A stretch of 64,000 bases of DNA from CALMZY01 sp052033915 (lineage in GTDB: Bacteria > Verrucomicrobiota > Kiritimatiellia > CAIQIC01 > JAGNIJ01), in NCBI GenBank assembly GCA_052033915.1, contig JBPOJF010000010.1, forward strand, positions 62,001 to 126,000. The letters are read 5' to 3'. The notes under the pieces were generated by a model. It searched no databases. It was not told the origin of the DNA and was given only the letters and a program-made list of their open reading frames with translations. The translations under genes were made by a program, and so were the position numbers. Of this stretch, positions 10,160 through 18,798 are shown in pieces (position 1 is the stretch's first letter; each line of letters opens with the position of its first letter).

Positions 10160-10876
10160 ATGAAGACTGCGAATGCCAGAGTTCCCCGGCATGTGGCCAT
10201 CATCATGGACGGCAACGGCCGCTGGGCCCAGCGCCGCGGGCTGCCGCGCATACGCGGGCACCAGACGGGCACCGAGTCGGTGCGCGCGATTGTGCGTGCC
10301 TGCAAAAAAGCAGGGATCAAGTACCTCACGCTTTACGCGTTCAGCGTCGAAAACTGGGTGCGCCCGAAGACCGAGATCCGCGGCCTAATGCGGATCCTGA
10401 AGCATTTCCTGACGAAAGAGGAAAACGAACTCCATGAAAACCAGGTGCGGCTGCGCGTCATCGGCCGCCTTCACGATCTTCCCCCGGATATCCAGGTCGA
10501 ACTGAAACGGGTGATGAAGGCGACGGAACACTATACGGGCGGCCAGTTGATCCTTGCCCTGAGCTACGGCGGACGCGCGGAGATCGTGGACGCGGTCCGC
10601 TCGATTGCCCGGAAAGTAAAAAAAGGGGCTGTCTCGCCTGAAGCCATTGATGACCGGGTGATCGCGGAGCACCTCTACGCGCCGGATGTTCCGGATCCGG
10701 ATCTGATGATTCGCACCAGCGGCGAGTTGAGGATCAGCAATTTCCTTTTGTGGCAGCTGTCGTACAGCGAGTTCTACGTGACCGATGTTCTTTGGCCGGA
10801 CTTCCGCGAGGCGGAGTTCGAGAAGGCCCTGGAAGCGTACAGCCGCCGTCACCGCCGTTTTGGAGATATCAAGTAA
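10160..10876 (+). CDS. uppS: Isoprenyl transferase (undecaprenyl diphosphate synthase)
   Basis: 238 aa. A cis-prenyltransferase that builds the C55 lipid carrier for peptidoglycan and LPS from IPP and FPP. Signatures: HVAIIMDGNGRWA with catalytic Asp, RGHQTG, TLYAFSVENW, and the C-terminal RTSGELRISNFLLWQ..Y.E. The stop (10874-10876) directly abuts the cdsA ATG at 10877, giving the common uppS-cdsA-rseP order. Dxr, which often lies between cdsA and rseP, is absent here. Confidence 0.97.
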   Translation: MKTANARVPRHVAIIMDGNGRWAQRRGLPRIRGHQTGTESVRAIVRACKKAGIKYLTLYAFSVENWVRPKTEIRGLMRILKHFLTKEENELHENQVRLRVIGRLHDLPPDIQVELKRVMKATEHYTGGQLILALSYGGRAEIVDAVRSIARKVKKGAVSPEAIDDRVIAEHLYAPDVPDPDLMIRTSGELRISNFLLWQLSYSEFYVTDVLWPDFREAEFEKALEAYSRRHRRFGDIK

Positions 10877-11722
10877 ATGCTTGCGATGCTGAAAGACAGG
10901 GTTTTGGGCGGGACGCTGGTCGGCGTTGCCTTCATCGCCGCCGCGCTGTGGGCCCCCTTGGGCGGTTTGCTGGCCATCCTCCTGGCCGTCTGTGCGCTGG
11001 CCATGATCGAATTCTACTCTCTGCTTGAGGCGGCGCGGATTCCCCACTTCAAGTACTTCGGCATCTCCAGCGGCCTTCTGCTCATTCTCTCCGCATGGGA
11101 TCCCCTGTGGCGAACGGTTCACATTGAAGACCTTGAATGGATTATGATGTGCGGGATTACGATTGCCGTCTTTCTCCGGCAATTTCCTCAGAAGAACAAC
11201 TCCCAGCCTTTGGAAACGATCGCGGGCACATTGATGGGGGTGATCTCCATCGCGTTTCTTCTCAGTTTCTTTGCAAAGCTTCTCCTCGTGTGGGGGGACA
11301 AAAGCGGGAGACTCCTGGTCCTGTACCTGGTTTGTGTGGTCAAATTCTCCGACATGGGCGCGTATTTCATCGGCTGTTCGTTCGGCCGCCACAAGCTGAT
11401 ACCCCGGATCTCGCCGGCCAAGACATGGGAAGGCTTTTTCGGCGGCTTGCTCTCGTCGGTGGGGGTCAGCGTGCTGTTTCTCCTGCTGGCCCGCGACCGC
11501 ATGCAGAATCTGGCCTTCCATCTCTCCGATGCGCTCATTCTCGGCGTGCTGTTGGGCGTCATCGGAACCGTCAGCGACCTGGCCGAGTCGCTGTTCAAAC
11601 GCGGAGTCGGCGTGAAGGACTCCGGCCGGATGATCCTCGGAATGGGCGGCATTCTCGATGTCATTGATAGCTTGCTCTTCTCCGCCCCCGCGCTGTATGT
11701 CTATGCGCGTTTCTTCCTGTAA
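10877..11722 (+). CDS. cdsA: Phosphatidate cytidylyltransferase
   Basis: 281 aa inner-membrane protein with several hydrophobic segments. It makes CDP-diacylglycerol from CTP and phosphatidate. Seen: SDMGAYFIGCSFGRH, SPAKTWEGFFGG and the C-terminal signature SLFKRGVGVKDSGRMIL. The end of that signature is altered: the usual GHGGxLDRxD reads GMGGILDVID, so the conserved His is Met and the Arg is Val. The rest is well conserved and the position after uppS supports the call. Confidence 0.95.
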   Translation: MLAMLKDRVLGGTLVGVAFIAAALWAPLGGLLAILLAVCALAMIEFYSLLEAARIPHFKYFGISSGLLLILSAWDPLWRTVHIEDLEWIMMCGITIAVFLRQFPQKNNSQPLETIAGTLMGVISIAFLLSFFAKLLLVWGDKSGRLLVLYLVCVVKFSDMGAYFIGCSFGRHKLIPRISPAKTWEGFFGGLLSSVGVSVLFLLLARDRMQNLAFHLSDALILGVLLGVIGTVSDLAESLFKRGVGVKDSGRMILGMGGILDVIDSLLFSAPALYVYARFFL

Positions 11723-11754
11723 CGGGGTTGCCCGGGTTCGTTGAGGTGCTCGAC

Positions 11755-13146
11755 ATGCTGACTCTATACACGATGGTGGTCATTCTTCTGCTGTTCGGCG
11801 CGACGATTTTTGTGCACGAACTCGGCCATTTCCTCGTCGCGCGTTGGTGCGGCATGGTGGTGGAAGTCTTCTCGATCGGGTTCGGGCCGGCGATCTGGAA
11901 GACGAAGCGAAACGGGGTGATCTACAAGATCGGGATCATCCCGTTCGGCGGTTACGTGGCCCTGCCGCAGATGGATCCGTCAGGGCCGGGCGACAAGGCT
12001 GCTGAGGAAAAGAAAAAGGTTCTTCCCCGGATCCCCCCCTGGAAGAAGATCCTGGTCGCGTTGTCCGGCGTCACCGGCAACATGATCTTCGCTGTGCTGC
12101 TCGCGTACATCGTATTCTGGGTCGGCAAACCTTCCGCGCCCCACGAGAGGAACTGCATTGTCGGTTCCGTGAGCGCCCACAGCGCCGCCTATGCGCAGGG
12201 CTTGCGGGTTGGCGACGAGATCACGGCTGTCGACGCGGAGCCCGTCCGCAACTGGGATGATCTGGCTCTCGCGTGCGCGCTCCGTGAGTCTGTCAGGTTG
12301 ACCGCCCGATTCGATGGCGGGTCGAAATCGATTGTGGTGCCCACCGAGAAGAACGTGATTGGCGTGCGCACGGTAGGCGGGATCGGCTGGATGAACTTCT
12401 GCTCCGTGGCGAGCGTTGTGGCGGGTTCGAGCGCGGAACGCGCCGGGATCAAGGCGGGCGATACGATCTTGTCGCTCGACGGCATCAAGCTGTACAGCCG
12501 CGAACACATGATCCAACAGGTGAATGAAGCGGGGGAGCGCGAACTGCGAGCCGTGATCCGCCGCGGGGGCGAGGAAAAGGAAGTGATGGTGAAGCCTGTG
12601 TACGATGAGCAGGCCCGGCGCGCGCTGATCGGGGTGGTGTTCAACACAATGGATTTCGATTACGACAGGGCCGTGCATCCCCGGCCCGGCGCGCAGATTC
12701 GGGACTCTGCCACGATGATTTTCCGCCTGTTGCGCGCGCTGGGCACGCCGCGCGAGGCCAAGGCCGCTTCCCAGGCCGTCGGAGGGCCGGTGGCCATTCT
12801 CGTGATGTACTGGTGGACCGTGCAAAGCAGCTTCATGCTGGCCCTGTGGTTTACCATGATGCTGAACGTCAACCTGGCCATCATCAACCTGCTTCCCATC
12901 CCGGTCGTGGACGGCGGGCACATCCTCTTTTCCCTGTGGGAACTGATCACGCGCCGCCCGCTCAGCGCAAAGTTCGTCAATCTGGTCATGAATGCCTTTG
13001 CCGGCCTTCTCATTCTCGTTTTTCTGCTGCTGACCTACCGTGACTTCGCGCGGATGATTGTCCCCCTGTTCTTCCGGGGCCCCGCTCCGGCCGTTGAACA
13101 GGCCGCGACGAACGCGACCCCCGTCGAAGCGCAGCCGTTGAAGTAG
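11755..13146 (+). CDS. rseP: RseP-type site-2 intramembrane metalloprotease
   Basis: 463 aa from ATG 11755, chosen because GAGGTG lies 7 nt upstream and the first membrane helix follows at once; a TTG at 11728 is less likely. HExxH is H21ELGH in the first helix. Two PDZ-like regions follow (VGSVSAHSAAYAQGLRVGDE and VASVVAGSSAERAGIKAGD). The second active-site motif NLLPIPVVDGGHI comes near residue 390, then the last helices. It cleaves membrane-embedded anti-sigma factors or signal-peptide remnants. About 450 aa is normal for the family. Last enzyme gene of the uppS-cdsA-rseP set. Confidence 0.95.
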   Translation: MLTLYTMVVILLLFGATIFVHELGHFLVARWCGMVVEVFSIGFGPAIWKTKRNGVIYKIGIIPFGGYVALPQMDPSGPGDKAAEEKKKVLPRIPPWKKILVALSGVTGNMIFAVLLAYIVFWVGKPSAPHERNCIVGSVSAHSAAYAQGLRVGDEITAVDAEPVRNWDDLALACALRESVRLTARFDGGSKSIVVPTEKNVIGVRTVGGIGWMNFCSVASVVAGSSAERAGIKAGDTILSLDGIKLYSREHMIQQVNEAGERELRAVIRRGGEEKEVMVKPVYDEQARRALIGVVFNTMDFDYDRAVHPRPGAQIRDSATMIFRLLRALGTPREAKAASQAVGGPVAILVMYWWTVQSSFMLALWFTMMLNVNLAIINLLPIPVVDGGHILFSLWELITRRPLSAKFVNLVMNAFAGLLILVFLLLTYRDFARMIVPLFFRGPAPAVEQAATNATPVEAQPLK

Positions 13147-13156
13147 AGGAGGGCAT

Positions 13157-13576
13157 ATGCCGAGAGGCTATCCAAAGTTCCTGCGCGAGGATCGCGTGGC
13201 GGTTCCCCGATGGGTGGTTCTCCTTGTGGTCTGGGGCGGTGTCCTGTGGATCGGCCTGAAGATCCTGATTCCGCCCAGTTGGGTCGTTCAACAGCTTGAT
13301 TCGCCGGACGGCAAACGATCCGCCCGCCTGTTGAGGGCGCGGCATGTTCGCGAGAATTTCGTCGTGCGCGTCCAGGACGGCGCGCTGTGGAAAACAGCCT
13401 ACCTGTCCCCGACGATCACTAATGATCTGCGCGTGGATCTTGGCGAGCGGCTGTTCTGGAGCGCCGACTCGTCCCGCGTGCTCTTCCGTCTGAACGACAA
13501 AGCCGTGTGGGGCTACGATTTCACCCTCGGCCGCGACCTGCGCCGGGATGAACTGGCCGCCGCCTCTGACCGCTGA
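13157..13576 (+). CDS. Small single-pass membrane protein, function unknown
   Basis: 139 aa, ATG after GAGGAGGGC, 10 bp behind rseP. One hydrophobic helix (about residues 19-42, VVLLVVWGGVLWIGLKILI) is followed by an extracytoplasmic region of about 95 residues containing LDSPDGKRSARLLRAR, and DLGERLFWSADSSRVLFRL, which resembles a WD/beta-propeller-like blade (WSADSSRVLF). No family recognised. Operon position suggests an envelope role. It converges with the SPFH genes, 23 bp away. Confidence 0.7.
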   Translation: MPRGYPKFLREDRVAVPRWVVLLVVWGGVLWIGLKILIPPSWVVQQLDSPDGKRSARLLRARHVRENFVVRVQDGALWKTAYLSPTITNDLRVDLGERLFWSADSSRVLFRLNDKAVWGYDFTLGRDLRRDELAAASDR

Positions 13577-13599
13577 CCTCGGACTTCTGTCCTCTGCGC

Positions 13600-15297
13600 T
13601 TACGGAGCCTTCTGCAGAATCGCCGCGCCGCCCATCTCGCCCAGGTTCGCTTTTTCCAGGTCGGTCCACAGCGTGCCGGGCCCGGCGTGGAGGATGTTCA
13701 CGTTCACGTCGGAGTTCAGGTTGGTCGCGAAGCTCCAGAGGTTGTAGGCAACCGGGTCGCCGAAAGCCTTGATGCGAAGCTGGTAGCCCCTCGATCGCTC
13801 GCCGTCGACGAGTTTCACCCTGTCCGCTTCGGCCTTGCCCAGCTTGGTGATTTTTTCCGCGTGGACCTCGGCGGTTTGCCTGCCGATTTCCGAGACCTTC
13901 TTGAGCGCTTCCGCGCCGATCTCGGCGACTTGTTTTTGCTGGTCGGCCTTGATCTCGGCCTTGATCTTCTCCGTCTCCTGGGCCACCTGCTCGCGCTTCT
14001 GGGCAATCAGGCTGATCTCGGTGTTCAGTTCCGCGAGCTTCTTCGCGGTGTTCTGCTTCTCCTTGTTCGTCAGGTCCTGTTCCTGGGCGATGCTGGCCTG
14101 CTGGATCGGATCGAGAATCTGCATCGGCACATTCACATGCCGGATGAGCGCGTTGTGAATGATAATGTTTCGTTCCGCCAGCGTCTTGGCCAGCGCCTCC
14201 GTCAGGTCGTTCTGGAACTTCTCGCGGCCTTCGCCCACGATGAAATCGCGGGCGCCGTAGGCCGAGCCTTTGAGCCGGGAGATCGAGAGGATCTGGGGCA
14301 TGATGATCTTGTCGACCGCCGCCGGCAGGTCGCCGTAGCTCCGGAAAATCCAGGCGATCTTCTCCGGCAGCAGTTCGAGTTCGACCGTCATGTCCAGGCT
14401 GATCTCAAAGCCGTCGCGGGACGGGAACTCCACGAACTGATTCAGCACGAATGTCGCTCCTTCCGGGGCCGCCTGAGGCGCCCGGACGGAAGACTCTTCC
14501 CTCGGGGCGTTTCGCATTCTGGAAAGTCCGATGGCCTGTTGCAGCATGGACCGGCTGTCCGACAGGTAGTCCGCGCGTTTCACCTTTTGCTCCATGAGGA
14601 CTTTGCTCTGCAATTCGTCCATCGCGCGATTCTGGGTCACGATCTGGCCCTTCGTGATGACCGCCGCGCCGCCCTTCCCGAGCAGCGAGACCTGATTCAC
14701 GCCGATTTCGAGCACATCCACCTTGAACTCGCGCGGGTTGACGTAATAAAGCCCAGGCTGGAGAACGTCGGCCAGGATGCCCTTCTGCTTGGGCGTGGCG
14801 AACCGGCCTTCGGGCGCCTGATCGCCGGACAGGGAAGTGACCACCCCGATGTATCCGACCGGGATGCTGATGGCGTCGAGAATGTCGATCGTGTAGCCGA
14901 ACGGATTCAGGCGGTACTTGCCCGGCCCGAGCACGTTTCTCCAGATTCCCTTCTGACCGACTTCCGCGAGGAATTCCCCCTCCGGAAGCTCCTTTCCGAC
15001 CTTGGACGTGATGACGCCGACTTTCCCCGGCGTGATGATCGTGACCGGCAGGATCGTGCGCTCATACATGATCGGGTTCAGGAAATGGCGCCCTTCGCCG
15101 AGGACTTCTTCCTGCACGCCTTTCTGCCCCTTCCGGGCGAGAATCTGGCCCGGCGGAAGCGGATCGCCGTCCTTGGCGGTGATTACAGCCATTTCGTTGG
15201 GATCGATGTAGAAGCGGCAGAACCCCCACTGCCACAGAAGCCAGATTCCGACGATGATCAGGACGAGGGTCGTGGTGAAACCGATGGCGCTTTTCAT
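13600..15297 (-). CDS. SPFH/flotillin-like membrane protein with three vault-like modules (second of pair)
   Basis: 565 aa; its ATG overlaps the stop of the upstream SPFH gene (ATGA, 15294-15297), so translation is coupled. An N-terminal anchor helix (about 5-24) is followed by three copies of a module of about 56 residues (near 31-86, 87-143, 144-198). Each has a GVxT..G..LPxG start, xQKGI...VL.PG.Y..NP in the middle and a hydrophobic end. Then come an SPFH/band-7 region and a long charged, Glu/Lys/Gln-rich predicted coiled coil (about 430-525; AQKREQVAQETEKIKAEIKA). Family members form large oligomeric cages on membranes. The short modules recall major-vault-protein repeats. The frame stays open upstream of 15297, but that extension is only antisense coincidence with the first gene. 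Confidence 0.85.
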   Translation of the reverse strand: MKSAIGFTTTLVLIIVGIWLLWQWGFCRFYIDPNEMAVITAKDGDPLPPGQILARKGQKGVQEEVLGEGRHFLNPIMYERTILPVTIITPGKVGVITSKVGKELPEGEFLAEVGQKGIWRNVLGPGKYRLNPFGYTIDILDAISIPVGYIGVVTSLSGDQAPEGRFATPKQKGILADVLQPGLYYVNPREFKVDVLEIGVNQVSLLGKGGAAVITKGQIVTQNRAMDELQSKVLMEQKVKRADYLSDSRSMLQQAIGLSRMRNAPREESSVRAPQAAPEGATFVLNQFVEFPSRDGFEISLDMTVELELLPEKIAWIFRSYGDLPAAVDKIIMPQILSISRLKGSAYGARDFIVGEGREKFQNDLTEALAKTLAERNIIIHNALIRHVNVPMQILDPIQQASIAQEQDLTNKEKQNTAKKLAELNTEISLIAQKREQVAQETEKIKAEIKADQQKQVAEIGAEALKKVSEIGRQTAEVHAEKITKLGKAEADRVKLVDGERSRGYQLRIKAFGDPVAYNLWSFATNLNSDVNVNILHAGPGTLWTDLEKANLGEMGGAAILQKAP

Positions 15298-16832
15298 TGG
15301 GCCACCCCCTTTCCGGACGGGAGATAGGGCAGGAAGATGCCGCCCAGTCCGTCCGCCTGATCGCTGGTCAGGATGCTTGAAATCCGAGGCCCCAGCTTCT
15401 GATAGAAGGTGTGCCTCGCCATATTCATGCCGGTGCCGAAGGCCTGCACGGCGCTGCCCAGGACCGCCGCATGAGCTTCGTTGTTCATCTGGATCACCGA
15501 GCGATCGGCGTTGGCCTTCAGGAGGATCGACTGCGCCTGGAAGTCCGCCGCCTCGTTCTCCAGCCGGGCGACTCCGAGTTCCTGGTTCGCCGCCGTGACG
15601 CGCACAGCCTGGCTCTGCCGGGCCGCGATGACGGCGCGGATACGCGCCGTATCCGCTTCCACTTTCTCCTTGTTCTGCTGCGCCAGCATTTCCTGCCTGG
15701 TCAGCTCGGCCATGGACTTGGCCTGTTCGATCTGCTGCCCGTACTTCTTCGCCGTCTGCACCGCCACCTCGCGGTCGCGGATGATGCTGGCGATCTCGTC
15801 CGGCGGCGTGATATTCCGGATCAGCACGGATTTGATCGCCACCCCCCAACTGCCGCATTGATTCTTCAGGTGGCCCTGGAGGTTGTCCTGGAACTTCTGC
15901 CGTGTGTCGCCCATGATGTAATTCTTCGCCGGGTTCTTGCTTCCCTCGAGCCGGCTGAATCCGCGCGCCGCCGGCAGGATGATTTTCTTCAACACGTCGT
16001 CCATTTCGCCCACCTGGTGGGTGAGCAGGGCGGCCTTGTCTCTCATCAACGCGAACTCGATCGTGCCCTCGACGTGGACGGTGAAGCCGTCCAGCGTCAG
16101 AAAATTGATCGCGTCTTCCCCGCTCATCTCGAAGCGCTGGCTTTGCAGGTTCACCTCGGCCACGTTGACCATGTAGGGATTGAGATAGTAGGTGCCGGGA
16201 TCGAGAACCTCGGGAAGGACGCCCTTCATGCCTTTCTGCACGAGGAACGTGTTGCGGGCATCCGCGGGAATGTCGTTGTTCAGGATGTCCATGCCGACCA
16301 GCGAAGTGACCACGCCGACGTAGCCGGGCCGGATGGTGATCGCGTCAAACACGTCGACGCGATAGGCGAAGGGATTGATGCGGTATTTGCCCGGCCGCAG
16401 GACCTCCGCGAGAATTCCCTTGGTGCCCTCGGAGGCGATGATTCCGCCCGGCGGGAGGTCCTTTCCGAAAAGCCGGGTTTGAACGCCGAGTTGGCCGGCG
16501 GGAATGTCCGTGATGTGCGCGTACAGCCAGCCCCAGGAGTAGGGATTCCGGAAGTAGCGGCCTTCCGGAAGGACATCGAGTTGAATTCCCTTCTGATCCG
16601 CCTCGGCCAGGATCTGTCCGGACGGCAGGTTCTTGCCGGTCTTGTGGATCAGGATGGCGATTTCGCCGGGACCCGGTTCAATCCGGCAGAAAAACCATAT
16701 CCACATCGGCAGGATCAGGATCACGATGAATACGGCGATCAGGCCGTATGCGGAGCCTGGAATTCGCGGACCGGGGCGGGATGAGCGGGGTGGAACGGGC
16801 GGCGGCATTCCTGAAAGCGCGCTGTGGTTCAT
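15294..16832 (-). CDS. SPFH/flotillin-like membrane protein with three vault-like modules (first of pair)
   Basis: 512 aa. ATG at 16832 is set by GGAGGTGAAC just upstream; the frame is open to 17147 but those residues lack RBS support. A Pro-rich cytosolic N-terminus (PPPVPPRSSRPGPRIPG) leads to a membrane helix (about 28-49), three modules of about 57 residues (QKGIQLDVLPEGRYFRNP, TKGILAEVLRPGKYRINP, MKGVLPEVLDPGTYYLNP), an SPFH domain and a C-terminal Ala/Glu/Gln-rich helical region. The architecture matches the downstream partner, implying an old gene duplication. Hetero-oligomer formation, as in HflK/HflC, is likely but inferred. Confidence 0.85.
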   Translation of the reverse strand: MNHSALSGMPPPVPPRSSRPGPRIPGSAYGLIAVFIVILILPMWIWFFCRIEPGPGEIAILIHKTGKNLPSGQILAEADQKGIQLDVLPEGRYFRNPYSWGWLYAHITDIPAGQLGVQTRLFGKDLPPGGIIASEGTKGILAEVLRPGKYRINPFAYRVDVFDAITIRPGYVGVVTSLVGMDILNNDIPADARNTFLVQKGMKGVLPEVLDPGTYYLNPYMVNVAEVNLQSQRFEMSGEDAINFLTLDGFTVHVEGTIEFALMRDKAALLTHQVGEMDDVLKKIILPAARGFSRLEGSKNPAKNYIMGDTRQKFQDNLQGHLKNQCGSWGVAIKSVLIRNITPPDEIASIIRDREVAVQTAKKYGQQIEQAKSMAELTRQEMLAQQNKEKVEADTARIRAVIAARQSQAVRVTAANQELGVARLENEAADFQAQSILLKANADRSVIQMNNEAHAAVLGSAVQAFGTGMNMARHTFYQKLGPRISSILTSDQADGLGGIFLPYLPSGKGVAQ

Positions 16833-16842
16833 GTTCACCTCC
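16833..16842 (-). promoter_or_regulatory. Strong ribosome binding site for the first SPFH gene
   Basis: Reading on the minus strand, GGAGGTGAAC directly precedes the ATG at 16832 and decides the start. Confidence 0.65.
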
Positions 16843-16991
16843 AAGGTTGACTCCGGCATTCTAGCGGTTCCCCGCCGCGCTTCAAGCGGATAGGCGAGAG
16901 ACGGAATCTTTTCCCGCGTCCCGTCTTGATCGGGATCTTTTGCGTCCCCGGCAGCGGCGGAATATCCAAGCTTAAGAAAAAAGGCTTGCGA

Positions 16992-17049
16992 TTTTTCCAA
17001 GGTCTGGAAAAGTGGCGCCGTTTTTCCCAGGCTTCGGACAATGGGCGCC
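16992..17049 (+). repeat. Tandem pair of about 28-bp imperfect repeats with a TTTTCCA hairpin
   Basis: Copy 1 (16992-17019) and copy 2 (17021-17049) share TTTTTCC..AGG at the start and TGG(G)CGCC at the end. Copy 1 carries perfect 7-bp arms TTTTCCA-AGGTC-TGGAAAA (16993-17011); copy 2 has a decayed version. The second copy contains the GH13 start codon (17041). The form resembles dispersed intergenic palindromic repeats, but only this locus is visible here. Confidence 0.6.
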
Positions 17050-18798
17050 AACACCAAAGCTGCGAACGCGGGGGTTCCCGACTGGGCGAAGGACGCCGTC
17101 TGGTACCAGATTTTTCCCGAGCGCTTTCGCAACGGCTTGTCCGCCAACGATCCGACGCCGGAGACCCTGGCGGAAGCCGGGGTTCATCTGCCGGCCGGCT
17201 GGTCGGTCTGTCCGTGGGATATGGATTGGTACGACCGCGCGCGCTGGGAATTGCCAGCCGCCGATTTCTACCGGACGGTCTACATGCGCCGGTTCGGCGG
17301 CGACCTGATCGGGGTGAGGGAGAAGCTCGATTATCTCCAGGACCTCGGCGTCAACGCGATCTACTTGAACCCGGTGTTTGTCGCGCCGTCCCTGCACAAG
17401 TACGACGGCGCGTGTTACCACCACATCGACCCTACGTTCGGCCCCGACCGCGACGGCGACAGGGACATGCCCGGCCGCGCCGGCGAGACGGAAAACCCGG
17501 CGACATGGGTGTGGACGGCCGCCGATCGCTATTTCCTCGACCTCGTCCGCGATATTCACCGGCGAGGGATGCGCGTCATCATCGACGGCGTGTTCAATCA
17601 CACGGGCCGGAATTTCTTCGCGTTCCAGGACCTGCTGAAGAACGGGAGGAAATCCCGCTACTGCGACTGGTACCGGATCACGAAGTGGAACCGGGACGGC
17701 TCGTTCGACTACAAGGGCTGGTTCAATCACAAGAGCCTGCCGGAACTGGGCCGGGGGAAGGACGACCTGGCGGACCCGGTTCGCGAGTACATCTTCAACA
17801 TCACCCGCCGCTGGATGGATCCGCACGGCAACGGGGATCGTTCGGCCGGAGTGGACGGCTGGCGGCTCGATGCGGCGTTCTGTGTGCCGCACGGTTTCTG
17901 GAAGAAGTGGCGCGCGCATGTGAAGAGCATCCATCCCGACGCGTTCCTGACGGCCGAGGTTGTGGACACGGCGACGGACTACCTGCGCGGCGACGAGTTC
18001 GATTCGGTGATGAACTACATGTGGCTTTTTCCCACGGTCCGCTTTTTCTCCCCGTCGGCGAAGCCGTCGACGGCCGCGAGGTTGATCCGGGACCTCGATA
18101 TGCTGGCGCGCAAATATCCGAAGGATGTCGCGCTGGTCCTGCAGAATCTCCTCGATTCGCACGACGTGGGGAGAATCTCCACGATTCTTGAGAACCGGCT
18201 GGCCCCGGAGGTGAACTGGGACAGCTATTCTTCGCTCTCCCGCGCGCAGGGCAACCCGGACTTGAATACGCGGCGGCCGTCGAAGAAGACGCTCGGCATC
18301 CTGCGGCAGATGGTGATTTTTCAGATGACGTACCCCGGCGCGCCGATGATCTATTACGGCACGGAGGCGGGGTTGTGGGGCGCCAACGATCCGGACAACC
18401 GGCAGCCGATGCTCTGGGGCGACATCAAGCGGCGGCCGGAGACGCACACGCCGCGCGGGCGTTGCGGACGCCTGCCGGCCGCACCCGACAAGCGCCTGTT
18501 CAAGTTCTACCAGCGCGCCATCGGCCTTCGGAAAGCCCACGCGGTGTTGCGGCGCGGCGCGATGCGCTGGATCGAGACTTCCGACGAGCGGCTTCTGGCT
18601 TTTGCGCGTTCCGATGCGCAGTCCGAAATCGTGATCCTGCTGAACGCGGGCGATGCGCCGCTCTCATGGGCGCTGAAGTCGCCTGCGTTCGACCTCTGGA
18701 AGTCGAGGACAGTGAAAGCGGGCCGGGTGGAGGTCCTTCCGCGCGGTTGGCGAATCCTGTCCGTGCAAGCCGGTCCTACGGCGTTACGAGGTCGGTGA
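17041..18798 (+). CDS. GH13 alpha-amylase family enzyme, neopullulanase/alpha-glucosidase-like
   Basis: 585 aa, no signal peptide, so intracellular. All four GH13 regions are intact: DGVFNH (I), GWRLDAAF with the nucleophile Asp (II), FLTAEVVD with the acid/base Glu (III) and LLDSHD (IV). The catalytic barrel starts almost at the N-terminus (DWAKDAVWYQIFPERF), so the extra N-terminal domain of many neopullulanases is missing. Likely hydrolyses maltodextrins or short alpha-1,4/1,6-glucans; with glgX (20.6-22.7 kb) this suggests glycogen/maltodextrin breakdown. The only plausible start, ATG 17041, has no clear RBS and lies inside a repeat. The 3' end overlaps the convergent lipoprotein gene by 15 bp. 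Confidence 0.88.
   Translation: MGANTKAANAGVPDWAKDAVWYQIFPERFRNGLSANDPTPETLAEAGVHLPAGWSVCPWDMDWYDRARWELPAADFYRTVYMRRFGGDLIGVREKLDYLQDLGVNAIYLNPVFVAPSLHKYDGACYHHIDPTFGPDRDGDRDMPGRAGETENPATWVWTAADRYFLDLVRDIHRRGMRVIIDGVFNHTGRNFFAFQDLLKNGRKSRYCDWYRITKWNRDGSFDYKGWFNHKSLPELGRGKDDLADPVREYIFNITRRWMDPHGNGDRSAGVDGWRLDAAFCVPHGFWKKWRAHVKSIHPDAFLTAEVVDTATDYLRGDEFDSVMNYMWLFPTVRFFSPSAKPSTAARLIRDLDMLARKYPKDVALVLQNLLDSHDVGRISTILENRLAPEVNWDSYSSLSRAQGNPDLNTRRPSKKTLGILRQMVIFQMTYPGAPMIYYGTEAGLWGANDPDNRQPMLWGDIKRRPETHTPRGRCGRLPAAPDKRLFKFYQRAIGLRKAHAVLRRGAMRWIETSDERLLAFARSDAQSEIVILLNAGDAPLSWALKSPAFDLWKSRTVKAGRVEVLPRGWRILSVQAGPTALRGR

Noticed and set aside
13687..15327. 546-codon plus-strand frame opposite the SPFH gene
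   Set aside because: The minus strand carries the SPFH modules and coiled coil; the plus frame has no recognisable features.
15298..15858. Upstream extension of the second SPFH frame
   Set aside because: It lies wholly inside the first SPFH gene in another frame; the ATGA overlap at 15294-15297 gives a better start.
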